From: Cryptomeria japonica
Taxonomy: Eukaryota > Streptophyta > Pinopsida > Cupressales > Cupressaceae
Direction of reading: 5' to 3'
Assembly: GCF_030272615.1 (NCBI RefSeq)
Contig: NC_081413.1
Coordinates: 144,996,476 to 145,060,475 of the forward strand
Length of the DNA: 64,000 nucleotides
Shown here: positions 22,480-34,053 of the stretch, one piece after another
How positions within the stretch are numbered: position 1 is the first letter of the stretch
Layout: every line of letters starts with the position of its first letter
Translations under genes and position numbers: made by a program
Notes under the pieces: model-generated
The model's input: only the letters and a program-made list of their open reading frames with translations
What the model was told of the DNA's origin: nothing
Databases searched by the model: none

Positions 22480-25400
22480 CTAAGTCTCTACTGGTGGGGG
22501 TATGACTCCAAGTTGATCTCTGAGATATTCAAAAGTCTCCTTAGGCAAAGATTTAGTGAAAATATCTACAATCTGCTCTTTAGTATTCACATAAACCAGT
22601 TTTATCTCCTTTGCTTGAACATTTTCCCTTAGAAAATTTAGTTTGATAGAAACATGTTTGGTTTTAGAGTGTAATACTAGATTCTTAGATATATCAATTG
22701 TAGCAATGTTATCACAATAGATAGTAATATGTTCCTTGCATTTTACCTTTATGTCTTTCAATATTTGTTTAAGCCATAGTACCTGTGTACAGTTAGTTGT
22801 TGCTGCAACATATTTTGATTCTGCTGTTGATAAAGATGTACAACTTTGTTTCTTACTCAACCAAGAAACTAATCTATTTCCAAGAAAGAATGCTCCATCA
22901 GTGGTGCTTTTTCTATCATCCACATCTCTTGCCCAATTTGCATCTATGTATTCACATAATTCAAAGTTTTCATCTCTAGGATACCATAATCCAAGATTTA
23001 TAGTGCCTTGTAAGTACCAGAAAATCCTTTTTACTGCTGATTCATGATTTTCTCTAGGATTACTTTGAAATCTTGACACAATACATACTGCATTCATAAT
23101 ATTAGGTCTAGTTTGTGTCAAATACAGTAAACTTCCTATCATAGATTTATATCTACTTGGATTAACAAGTATAGATTCATCCCTTGGCGATAATTTGTCA
23201 TTTGTTGTCAAAGGTGTGCTTATCAGTTTAGAGTTCTCCATCCCAAATTTCTTTAGTAACTCTTTTAAGTATTTGGATTGACTCAAGAATATACCTTTAT
23301 CAGTCTGTGAAATCTGCAATCCTAAAAAGAATTTTATTTCTCCAATCATAGACATTTCAAATTCTTGCTGCTTTTTAATAGAAAATTCTTTACATAATCC
23401 ATCTTCTCCTCCAAATATTATATCAACAAATACTTCTATAATTAAGATGTAATCTTTAGTTATTTTGTAATATAAATTGTTGTGTGCATTTCCTTTAGTA
23501 AAACCAATCTTTAAAAGATACTTATCCAGTCTTGAATACCAAGTTCTTGGAGCTTGTTTCAATCCATACAAAGTTTTTCTTAACCTACAAACCATATCAT
23601 TGTCATCTATCAGAGAAAATCCATCAGGTTGTTCAATGTATACTTCTTCTTCAAGATCTCCATTTAAAAATACATATTTAATATCCATTTGATAAACTTT
23701 GTAGTTCTTGTGTGCTGCAAAAGCCAAAAATAATCTGATTGCCTCAATTCTAGCTACTGGTGCAAAGGTTTCATTGTAATCAACTCCTTCCTTCTAAGAA
23801 TATCCCTTACACACTAGTCTTTCTTTATTTCAGACAACCTTACCATCTTCATTAAGTTTGTTTCTGAAAACCCATTTGGTTCCAATTACATTTTTATCTT
23901 TCGGCCGGGGAACTAAGTTTCAAGTGTTGTTTTTCTCAATTTGTTCTAATTCTTCTTCCATAGCTTTAATCCAAAATTTATCTTCACATGCCTCATTAAC
24001 AGATGATGGTTCAATTTGAGAAATAAGACACACCTCTTCATTTGCCAATCTTCCTCTTGTCATATCTCCTTTAAACTTGTTTCAAATTATCTGATCTTTA
24101 GAATAATTCAGTCTTACATATCGGGGTGTCTTTATTTGTTGTTGTTCCTCAGTTACTGTGGAATCCTTAGATGATACCGGGGTAACTAGATCTTCATTTT
24201 GTACAAGTGGATTTAGTGTAGGTTCATTTGTCAAAATTTCTATTGCCGGTTTAGAGTCTATATACCTTGGAGTTCCTCTGAATTGTTCATCAATCTTTAC
24301 ATTTGTACTTTCAACAATTTTCTGCAATCTTTTGTTAAAACATCTATATGTCTTGCTCTTAGATGAATAACAAAGAAATATTCCTTCATCACTTCTAGGA
24401 TCAAATTCACCAATATACTCATCTATTCTGATATAACATTTACTTCCAAAAATTTTGAAATACTTAAGAGTAGGAGTATTACCAAACCATAGTTCATGAG
24501 GGGTCTTACCGGTTTCACCTTTGATGTGAACTTTGTTGAATGTATATACCATTGTACTGACTACCTCTCTCTAATATACATGTGATAGGTTTGCTTCTGA
24601 TAACATAATTCTTGCTGCATCCAAGATAGTTCTATTTTTCCTTTCAACAACTCCATTTTGTTGTGGTGTCTGAGGTGCTGATAGCTGTCTTCTGATTCCA
24701 TTTATTTCACAGAATGTATTAAATTCCTTAGATGTAAATTCTCCTCCTTGATCTGATCTTAGACATTTGATTTTCTTACCGGTTTCATTTTCTACCATTG
24801 CTTTGAATAGTTTGAACTTTCTAAGTGCTTCTAATTTTTCTCTCAGAAAAGTAACCCAACACATTCTAGAATAGTCATCAATGATTAGCATGAAATATCT
24901 ATCACCTTGTAAGATTTTAGTTCTATCTGGACCACATAAATTAGTGTGAATCAAATCAAGAGCATTATTGGATATTTCTGGAATACTTTTGAAACTAGCT
25001 CTAACTTGTTTTCCAAATTGACATTCCTTACATACTGTATTCTAAGGTTTGACAATTTTAGGTAAATCTCTAACTTCCTTAGTAGTATTGATCTTCACCA
25101 TGCAATCAAATTTTACATGACAAAGTCTCTTATGCCATAACCAACTTTCATCTATATGTGCAATTAAGCATGTCTTTTCACTATTATTCAAATTAAAGAT
25201 ATTACCTCTAGTCTGATTACCGGTTGCAATTTCCAAACCACTTCTATTCATGATTTTGCATTTTCTATTTTTGAATTGTAGCTGAAATCCTTTCTCTACT
25301 AATTGACTAACACTCAAAAGATTATACTTTAATCCTTCAACATAGTAAACATTTTCATTGTTATGCTTACCATAAAGAGATATTATACCCTTACCTTTGA

Positions 25401-26621
25401 TCAAACAAGCTTTGTCATCTCCAAATCTCACTAAGCCTCCATTGTATTCTTAAAAGTTCAAGAATTTACCTTTGTCTCATGTCATATGATGTGAGCATCC
25501 TGAATCAATGATCCATTCATCCTTTACTTCAAATTTAGTTGTCAAGGCCTGTTCTACCGGTTGAGCAGTAGGTGCCAGTTGATCTTCTGTTATAGCAACA
25601 AAAACCCATCCATTGTCTACTAGATCCTCATCAAAATCATCACTCACACCTTCATCAGTAATGTAACAAGATTTGTCTTTATTCTTCTTAAATCTATATC
25701 TCTGATATTCAGGGTAAGGCTTGTATGTTCTTATAGCTTCTTCTCTTAGTCTAGCATTTCTATCAGGGCATCTTGAAGCCATATGACCAATCTTATTGTA
25801 GTTAAAACATTTAAAGGGTGCTTTACCTTCATATTTACTTCCAACTGGACCTTTAGGCATTTTCCTTGCAAATAGTGCTTCGAGTTCTTCATTTTCATTC
25901 CTGCTTTTTTGAAGTTCTCTTGCATAAAAGGCTTTCCTATCAGATTTGTCAAATGATGGAGCAGATGATGTTGATGCTTTAAAGGCCAAATTTGTCTTTA
26001 TAGTAGCAACAAGACCAAATTCTTCAATTTCAAAAGATGGAAGTTTCCCAATTAATGTATCCCAAGTAACTGATGTATTAGGCATTGTTCTTAACTCATT
26101 TATAGCAGTGACTTTCATTTTATATGCCGGTGGCAATCCTCTTCAAACTTTTGAAACAATTTCATCCTTACTTAAGGTTCCTCCACAATATTTAATACCC
26201 AAAACAATTTCATTTACTCTTTCCTTAAAAGAAGAAATCCTTTCATCTTCTTCCATTTTCAGATGTTCATACCTGACCCGGAAGCTTTCAAGTTTTGCAA
26301 TTTTGATTGTGGAATCTCCTTCATTTAGTGTTTCCAAATGATCCCAAATAGCTTTAGTAGTAGACCTATCTGATAGTCCCATGATTTGTTGGTCTGATAA
26401 TGTGCTCAAAAGTGCTTCTCTTGCTTCGCAATCATTTTCCTCATCTTTAGTCAAGTTGGGTGGAGTCGGCTGACTCTAAGTAGGAGCTGATAACTATTCT
26501 TTGTAACATCCCAAATGTCTTTTCCAAAGCAATTTAGATGTGTCTCCATTCTGATCTTCCATATGCCATAGTTGGTTCCATCAAGTTTATGATTGTCCTT
26601 CTTGAAATAATTAGTGGACAT
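22480..26621 (-). pseudogene. gag-pol: Copia element C gag-pol polyprotein
   Basis: Start ATG at 26621 (M-S-T-N-Y-F-K-K-D). One frameshift near 26460-26500, then a single frame to the stop at 22480. Domains in order: gag; zinc knuckle near 25800 with its second Cys changed to Tyr (CFNYNKIGHMASRC); protease DSGCSHHMT (about 25480-25510); integrase with DDYSRMCWV, RSDQGGEF and QNGVVERKNR (24954-24570); RT and RNase H in an uninterrupted 415-codon stretch 23727-22480. Stops separate the other segments, for instance TAG where sister copies have Trp (YW-REV) near 24570 and TAG where CAG is expected near 25041. In RT the usual FVDDII reads FVDII (about 23420-23432): one Asp codon of the catalytic pair is deleted. 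Confidence 0.9.
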
Positions 26622-26663
26622 TGGATCTCCTCAAGCTGTCAAACTTCTGCAAAACAGGACTAG

Positions 26664-26675
26664 GCTCTGATACCA
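26664..26675 (-). promoter_or_regulatory. C primer binding site
   Basis: Minus strand reads TGGTATCAGAGC, matching initiator tRNA-Met, two bases from the 5' LTR end at 26678. Confidence 0.9.
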
Positions 26676-26677
26676 AT

Positions 26678-27733
26678 TGTTAGGTCCTGGAGACAACTGA
26701 GAGGGGGGGTGAATCAGTTGGCAAATAAATTCAAACCAGAAACAACTTAACCAATTTAATACATAATACCGGTAAACCAGTTCAATATGTCAGTAGACAG
26801 TTTTAATAGTTAATTGCTATACCGGTAAGGATTAGTGCATGAAATATAAACACAAAGTCATCCACAACACATAACACCAATATTTGTACGTGGAAACCCT
26901 ATAAGGGGAAAAATCACGGTGGAAAACCTTACCCACAATTAGATGATACTACTGTAGATAGTAAGTGTACATAAATGGGGTTTGCACATGCAGAAAGGCC
27001 AAACACCTAGAGCTCACTACTCAATCACAAAATGGGAGTCACACTGACTATAGTTGGATGGTTAAATCAAATAAGAATGTACTACACAAAATAGCATCTT
27101 CATATGCTAGATTCAGTACCGGTGTAGTTCTGATTGTCTTCACAAAAAACCCTCCTTCAATCTTCAAATGATGTCTTCATGTATAGCTCTGCTTATTCTC
27201 ACATATACCTTCACACAATCCTTTTTCGCATCCCACATCTAGTCTTATAGATAAGATCTTAAATTTATACCATACCCTAAGACCAATTTTAGTAGGTCGG
27301 CTCTACAAGATATTACAATAAAAACATCTTACAAACAATACAATATCCGATGCAATAATCTATTGAACATGTCGGCTTAATGCATTTACAACAATAATTA
27401 ATCATCTTCATAGTGTACCATGCTGATATGGAAAAGATAAACCTACCAATGTAACCCAAGACCTATTTGTCGGTAATAGCAAATATGCAAATATGAATAT
27501 ACAAATAAACAAAACCCAAGGAAAAGATATCCAAATGATATCTTTGACATTACAAAGTGTTTTCCATATCATTCCAAGTGCTGGTGATCATTATATCTTG
27601 CCGGTGTACCAGACACTGGTGACTGTGCATGAATCACTTGCTTGCCAGTGAATGTTAATTCTCCAAATTATCAGAATTGGTAGGGGTTTAGTAGGTGTTG
27701 ACATCAATGACAAACCATACCAAAATACCAACA
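26678..27733 (-). repeat. C 5' LTR
   Basis: Begins TGTTAGGTCCTGG on the plus strand and ends AAAATACCAACA. Nearly colinear with 21020-22078. Contains the motif CTGAGAGGGGGGGTGAATCAG just inside the end that adjoins the primer site. Confidence 0.9.
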
Positions 27734-27790
27734 TTCTCATCACAGTACTTAGTGAATTCCTTAGAAGTAAATTCACTACCTTGATTTGTG
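27734..27790 (-). pseudogene. Element B integrase fragment
   Basis: A short piece of the integrase core of B between element C and a solo LTR. The minus strand reads NQGSEFTSKEFTKYCDE, matching the region around the second catalytic Asp. It joins 21019 on the left and about 28930 on the right. Confidence 0.8.
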
Positions 27791-28929
27791 TGTACACCTT
27801 AAAATGGTCTGAAGATAATTAATTAAATAGGGAATCATTTAATTAATCCCCCTTCCTAATTTAATTGAATTCATTAGGTAATTGGATTAAATTTATCCCT
27901 TTCATCTACTTATTAATAAATATAAGGATTTATTTAATAGGTTCATTTCAATAGTCCCCTTTGATTAATTAATTTAAATTAATTAATCCTCCCCCCAATT
28001 CAATCAATTCTTCTAATCCTCTAATTAATTAAAACAAATTAATTAATGAGTTGTTGAGAATTAATTAGTCTTTTCCTATTATTTGAATTTTTAAAATTCA
28101 AATTTACCACATGCCTCCTAACTTCTAACCACCTAGCCTAACCATCTATCTAACCTAACCCATTCCACCTAACCTTGGGTTTCACTAACCCTATCCTATC
28201 TTGCGCATTCTAACCTCCTTATCCTAACCTCCTATGGTGTGGATATTTTCTTCTTGAGACACATGGCACTTTGGCCACATGTCTCCTCTCTTGGACACTT
28301 GTCACCACAGAGATGACAAGTGTCTCTTCCTCCAACCTCTTCTCCAACCTCCTCCAATTTCACCCTTGATATCTTCAAACTCAATCTTGACCATTGATTC
28401 TTGCCACCTCACCCCTGGCCTTGGAAATCCTATAAATATCCCCCATTTTGGAACAATAAGGATCCCATCTCATTTTATCTTATGCATTGTTATTATAGGT
28501 AGATCCCATCTCATTATCAATTTAGGCATTGTTACTATAGGCATATCATTTGAGAATTATTGTTATAAGAAATTGCATCTTAGATTTAGCTTAATTTGGT
28601 CATTTTCTAGCATAATTATTGAAACATGTAGCTTAATCAATCTCTTTTATAGCTTAATCATGCATATCATTAGCTTAATTAGTCTCTTGGATCAATCTAG
28701 CATAATCAATCTCATCTTTGCATATCATTATCATTTCAAATCCTCTGTCTAGGTGTAGTCAAGTCATTGGGATTTCTTATTCAAATCTGAGAGTAAATCC
28801 ATACTCACATCTCTTAGGAGGTGATAGGTCACTTTATCATGGTTCATCTTTGTTTGCTTATTATTTTCTAACCATGCTTGTAATGATCTATTGAGTGTTT
28901 TGTGTTGCAGCTAAAAGTATCACACTTCA
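27791..28929 (+). repeat. Probable solo LTR M1 inside element B integrase
   Basis: About 1.14 kb that interrupts the B integrase and carries no coding sequence. It starts TGTACACCTTAAAATGG and contains a TATA-like CCTATAAATATCCCCC near 28430. It ends in the area of AAGTATCACA. It also holds a 45-base direct repeat (two copies beginning GATCCCATCTCATT, at about 28458 and 28502). An 11-base inverted repeat, GACACTTGTCA / TGACAAGTGTC, sits at 28294-28304 and 28314-28324. I could not settle a target-site duplication, so the ends are good to perhaps 10 bases. A short open frame at 28279-28752 is not credible as a gene. Confidence 0.6.
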
Positions 28930-29998
28930 TAGACACGACAATCTATTCTCAAATATTTTATTTTTTTGCCACTCTTTCTCAGCTAAGGTCCTGAATTCCT
29001 TGAATTTACCAAAAGCTTCATTCTTATCCCTCAAGAACGTGACCTACATCATCCTTGAACAATCATCAGTGAAGATCGTGAAATATCTATCACCTTGAAT
29101 GCTTCTTGTTCTTATTGGTCCACATAGATTTGTATAAACCAAATATAACAAGTGCTCCGTTGAGAAGGACTTGCTCTTGAAAGTTGAGGAAGTCATCTTT
29201 CCTAACTGACATTCTTTGCAAAGAGCATTAACCAGTTTGTCTAGCTGAGGTAGACCTCTTACTATCCTAGAATTTCTCACTTTAACAATGTTATCAAAGT
29301 TTATATGAAAAAATATCCTATGCAAAAGCCAACTATCATCTATCTTTGCAATCAAATAGTTGCTAACTTTAGAATTAAGATGAAATAAATTACCTTTGGT
29401 TTGTTTCCCGGTTGCAATCAATTCACCTTTGTTGTCAAATATTTTGCGCATACCTTTTCTAAACTCTAGAGGGTATCCTCTGTCATTAAGTTGTGCCACA
29501 CTCAGAAGATTGTGCTTTAGGAATTCAACACAATAGACAATGTCAACACTACTCTTCCCATTAAGAAAAATTACTCCCTTACCTTTAACCATATAGGGTA
29601 AGTCATTGCAAAATCTGACAACATTGCCATCAAATTCCTTCAAGTAAAGAAATTTTCTTTGATCACCGATCAGGTGATGTGAACAACCACTATCAACGAT
29701 CCAATCATCAGAGTTATCCATCATGGACACTAGTGTCTTCTGATTTGATATGTCTTCCTTAATATCTACAAACACAATATCTTCACTATCATCATCATCA
29801 AATTCTTCATCAGTAATACCACTGTCAATAGAAATAAGACAATCTCTCTTGCTTTTGCCCTTAAACTTCTTGAATTTGTCTCTCTTGTATTCATTTTTAC
29901 CATTAGGATAGTTAGATTCTATATGACCAATCTTGTTGCATGCAAAACATTTTAAAGGTAGTTTACCTCTATATTTCCCAGTGCCTCTAGGTAGTCGT
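28930..29998 (-). pseudogene. Element B zinc knuckle, protease and N-terminal integrase
   Basis: From 29998 downwards: a zinc knuckle CFACNKIGHIESNYP near 29950-29910 whose last Cys reads Tyr; an acidic spacer; protease DWIVDSGCSHH at about 29710-29690; the pre-integrase H-H-C-C region with CKECQLGK; and the integrase core start YFTIFTDDCSRMM near 29060. A TAG follows where Trp is usual, and the frame continues to about 28930. The 243-codon stretch 29775-29044 is open. Gag proper is absent, as the sequence is cut at 29999 by solo LTR M2. Confidence 0.85.
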
Positions 29999-30964
29999 TG
30001 AAGAGGGGAAAAAGACCTGTGAGGTGGATTAGTTAATAAGCATGCAAGTCAAACATATAATCATACGAAATTGAAAGACATAATTTGAAATGCTTAAAAC
30101 AGGAATAAGAATGCATATACCTCACAAACCTTATACCTTCTCCTTCGGATGGAGTTTGATGAAGTGAAGGCACCCTTGGATGATGCTCCACTTGATGTTC
30201 TTCTCTTTCTTGCTTGCTTGATGTGGATGGCTCTCCAATGTTGTGCACAAATGGAATGGATTTAGAAGATGATAAGGATGAGATGATCAAGTGTGGATGA
30301 GATATGATTTGAACATGATAAGGTTCCCAAGATGATTTCCTTGGCTCGAAAGGATAGCATAAGATTACTAAACTTGGAGATGAAGAATGGAGGGATGGAG
30401 TCCTCAATTTATAGGAAGAGGGGAGGAAGAATGGATGGCTAGGATGGAATCAAGATGAAGGGCTAGGATTGCTTGTGAGCTCACACAAGGCCCAAGAGAG
30501 GGTGTGGAGACCAAGAGATATTCCTTAAAGACATTTCTTGTCTCCACACTCCTCAAGGTACATTGGGAAGACTTCCCAAGGTACCTTGAGAAGAGAAAAG
30601 TGCATTGGGAAGACTTCCCAATGTGCCTTGAGAGGAGCAAGGGATGTGACATTCCTTGAAGAATGGGGAGGATGAATTTAAAATTCTCCAAAAAGGGATA
30701 ATCATGGGGATTGGAGGAATAAGAAGGAATTAAAAATTCCTTGGGAGAGGATATGCCTAGAGGATTGTGAGATTTTGAAGATCTCACATTCACCTAGGAA
30801 AAGAGCATTAAAAGCTAGTGGTTGGATGGAAGGGACAAGGAGTTGACTTTGTGGCTAATCATGATGATTAGCCATTAGCAACTCATTAGGAGGGTGATTA
30901 GAGGAAATGTTAGGTGGAATTAGGATTTGTAGGAGGATTATATGTTTAATAATAATATCCTACA
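29999..30964 (-). repeat. Solo LTR M2 lacking a target-site duplication
   Basis: 966 bases, TG...CA at both ends (plus strand TGAAGAGGGG ... ATATCCTACA). On the minus strand there is a TATA box CCTATAAATTGAGG at about 30400-30413, followed by the transcribed part of the LTR. The flanking five bases differ (GTCGT and AATAA), and the flanks are not adjacent parts of element B: the left is the zinc knuckle and the right is about 270 bases into the B LTR. So gag, the primer site and one LTR end of B are missing, as expected if recombination between two M2-type insertions removed what lay between. Open stretches at 30033-30793 are not credible genes. Confidence 0.65.
30552..30621. repeat. Two near-perfect hairpins in LTR M2
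   Basis: At 30552-30590 two 19-base arms surround one central A and match at 18 of 19 positions; the core is TTGGGAAGACTTCCCAA. The same 17-base core returns at 30605-30621 with shorter extra pairing. Both lie upstream of the M2 TATA box in LTR orientation. Confidence 0.8.
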
Positions 30965-32098
30965 AATAAGATCATAACCACAAAAACCTTCACCACTTGA
31001 CACAAATGTTTATTCATGGAAAAACCAAATAGGTAAAAACCATAGTGAGATGAGACTCACAAGGATAGCTATCTAAACTCTTTTGAAGTTTGCCCTGTTA
31101 GGAGCCAAGCCTATTAAATCTTTTACAATAATTCTTGTTAAGAAGTTATTCTATTAGGAATCACTCGGTTAAGGGATTTACAAAATGCCTTGATGAAAAG
31201 AAAAATACCCTATTAGGAGTAACCTCAGTAGAGGGTTTGAGAATCCAAGCTAATGGACCACCTTGTTAGAGGATTTAAGAAGTAACCAAGCTTGTTAGAG
31301 CTTACCCGGTTAGTGGATTTCAATTTTTCTGTAATTGTTAGAAAACAACATCTTTTCTTGATCTGTCTAAATAGCACTACATTTGCTTGATAAGATCTTT
31401 TTAAGGTTCAATCTGCTTTCACTCAAACTGCAAATCCATTCTCTGGTTAGGCAACTACACACTCAACTGGTTTTCAGCCAACACTTTGCCAACACTCTTA
31501 CAACCAACTTCATCAACCTTAAATACAAATCAATTAGGTTGGTAACACAACAAAAACCTAATTCTCTCACAGATATTACAAACAAGTCAGTTCAATCTTG
31601 ATTGTTAGAAATCATAACAATCTCTTCACATTCTTCAAGAAAATTCCAACCGCTCCATGATCAACACTTCATCTAACTTTGTAACTCATCACGTGCTATG
31701 CATTAGATGCAATCCACCTTGCTCATTCCCAAGACAACAAACAAACACGCCAAATCAATCTGAACTTATCCTCATTCAATAATCACATGTGTCACCATCA
31801 TTACTTCTCATCATTAGATCTTAAACCAACAAACTTCATTGGTTAGGGTTTAACAGAAAACAATTGGTAGGGTTTACTGGTTACATTGTATAGAAAAGGG
31901 TTTAACCTTATACAGTGGTTTACCAGTGCAACTCACAAACTTAACATACCGGTTTATAGTATCTTCCATAAAGCTCTTCCTACCGGTTACAAGCTAATAT
32001 CAATAACAACAAGAATATCATAAATACCATTATCGGTTCAATTGACATTGATGACAACATAACATAGCATTAATGTAATCTTCATGCAAATCCTAATA
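30965..32098 (-). repeat. Copia element B: 5' LTR, missing its primer-site end
   Basis: Matches the LTR at 58085-59492, starting about 270 bases in (AATAAGATCATAACCAC) and running to a decayed terminus CCTAATA at 32098 where copy 2 has GCCAACA. More diverged from 10791-11811 than the latter is from 58472-59492. Non-coding. Confidence 0.75.
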
Positions 32099-32105
32099 AT
32101 TTGGG

Positions 32106-32179
32106 TGGCGACTCTAATGTATTTATGCCAGTGCGTATATTTTTGAATAAATCTAACAAATATTTGAAGGAATGCTACT
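32106..32179 (+). promoter_or_regulatory. Element E primer site and leader
   Basis: TGGCGACTCT at 32106-32115 matches the primer site type of Tat-like gypsy elements (TGGCGACTC...), and a related TGACAACTCTGTTGGGG stands at 57802. A 60-base leader leads to ATG 32180. The E 5' LTR itself is not present, because element B lies directly to the left. Confidence 0.6.
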
Positions 32180-34053
32180 ATGAGTAAAGCAAAGAACACC
32201 AGAAGTTACATGAGGCTGCATCCTGAAGAAAAGTTGGAAGAGCTTCAGGGAGCTCCGCAGAGACAGGGAACAAGAAGAAACGCATATACAAGCACCGCTC
32301 CCTCATCATGGAAGCCCAAGCATAGGAATGCAAGTAAGTCACAGTTAAATCATGTTCCTAAGGTTTATGCATCATCTTCTAAAATTTTAGAATCAGATAG
32401 TTTAGGATTTTTCAATTCTTTATTTGATACACCTATACAAGAGGAAATGCAACCACAAAGAAAAGAATTCACTCAAGTTCAATATTCAGAGAAAACAAGA
32501 GGCCGGAGTAGAAGTAGAAGTCATCAAAGTGAGAATGCTATTGGTTTACCTCCTCTTCCAAGTCTCATAAAAAAAATCTCTCATGGGTATGAATCAGTAC
32601 GAGAATAAAATGATGTGAAATTAATTGATTTAGATGACACTTCTGGATCAAAAATAACTTTGCGAGATCCAAAAGAAGTTTTTGGAGATATATATACATT
32701 GAGAAGAGAACTCTAAGAATAGATAGATCTCAGAAGTAAGAGAGAAAAGGAAAAGGAATCTGAAGTTATTAGAGTTGTGATAGAGAGATGGTCTGATAAG
32801 ACAGTCAGCAACACTCAAAGCCTTAGCTCAAGAAAATGATAAGCCTAGTGTTAAGGGTCCTATTTTAAGAGAGATTTTAGATAAGAAATCTGAAAAAAAT
32901 GTCATAAGGGAAAAAGCTAAGAGTAATATGGATAACTAGAGGTTAGCGGATCTTAGTCAGCCAAGTATTCAGGTTCCTAAATTAGACTTGGATAAGGGAA
33001 AACAAAAAATGTCTGGTGTTAAGATAGATGATAGAAAATCTCCGACTATCCTAGATTTGAGTCTAAAGTTATTCCAAATTGACATTGAGCTAGAAACTGC
33101 CAAGATAGAAAATGAAACTCTTGCAAAAGAGTTTAAGAGAGTTGAAATGGAAGCCTCAAATGCTAGAGATGAAAAGGAAAATTGATTTCCTTAAGTTGTC
33201 AACATTGAACAGTGCTTCATTCATTGCTGGCCCATTCAAAACTCAGGCTATTTCTGGTACAATACTAAATGTCATTACGAGCGTTCCATCCCAAAATGTC
33301 CAAAATATCCAGAACACTGGAATTCCACTTATTGGACAGAAAAGTCAGGTGATTACTCAGAATAGTAGTCAGCCCCAATGTCCTAAAGATCTTAACACAA
33401 CTACAGGGATTAACACTAAAACAAATGTTATTGCAGTTAATAACATAACAAATGTTGCAGGATGAGTTGCAGTAGGGCAATTTAAAAGAAGACCTATCCA
33501 CCTAGAGAGGTATAGGAAATTACATTTTGATGGGATCCCAGGATATCCCAATGTTATCCCAAATGACTTATTTGTACAATCTCTAATAGAGGATGACATG
33601 GATTGGTATAGAGGATTGCCAACTGCAAGTATTAGTTCCTGGGAAGAGTTTGAGAGATTTTTTAAGGAGCAATATGGTGACAAAACAAATCCTAGTTTCA
33701 TGTTAAATGGGTTCAATAACATTAAGAAGTCATTGAACGAGGATAAGTCTGATTTCAATATCAGATTTTAGAAAGCTATGCACAAATTGTTTCAAGTGTT
33801 AAGGTTGGATGACAATGTTTTTTTGACTACACATATGAATGCATTTGATCCAAAAATGACATATATACTTAGAGACAAGGATCCTCAAACTCTAAGAGAT
33901 GCATTTAGAATAGATATAAATGTGGAAGGAAATAGAAGAGCTTCAGGTAAGCTTGGAAGAAGAGAGGATCCTAGATTTTTTAAAAATGCAAAAGATAAAC
34001 TTAAAAATACTTTAGGTACAAACCTAATGAAGAAGAAAGATGGGACAAGGTAG
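32180..34053 (+). pseudogene. gag: Tat-like gypsy element E: gag
   Basis: Starts MSKAKNTRSYMRLHP with a basic, Ser/Arg-rich N-terminal region (32180-32608), then a charged region (32988-33185), and the capsid-like domain at 33464-34053. That domain carries DWYRGLPTASISSWEEFER and a following FKEQYGD, the usual gypsy gag signature. At least two frameshifts separate these parts (frames change near 32800 and 33150). Stops include TAG near 33769 in a CAG-like context and TGA near 33464 where Trp fits. Longer than most gypsy gags, as is common in Tat-like elements. Confidence 0.8.

Larger units (their letters stand above)
21020..27733 (-). mobile_element. Ty1/copia element C, complete with perfect target-site duplication
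   Basis: LTRs 21020-22078 and 26678-27733, primer site and polypurine tract in place, gag-pol between. It is flanked by TTCTC at 21015-21019 and 27734-27738, a perfect five-base duplication inside the integrase of element B. The LTRs look about nine-tenths identical by eye. It is less decayed than A or B (about nine stops, little frame shifting), so it is the youngest copia insertion here. Confidence 0.92.

Noticed and set aside
28279-28752. 157-codon open frame
   Set aside because: Low-complexity Ile/Ser/Leu-rich translation lying within a probable solo LTR with internal direct repeats.
27791-28929. DNA transposon with terminal inverted repeats
   Set aside because: No matching inverted termini; internal TATA and CA-type end fit a solo LTR better.
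30549-30630. CRISPR-like or miRNA precursor hairpins
   Set aside because: Only two units without regular spacers in a plant LTR; a miRNA claim would need small-RNA data.
30033-30793. Two open frames of 124 and 129 codons
   Set aside because: They lie across the TATA box and hairpins of solo LTR M2 and show no protein features.
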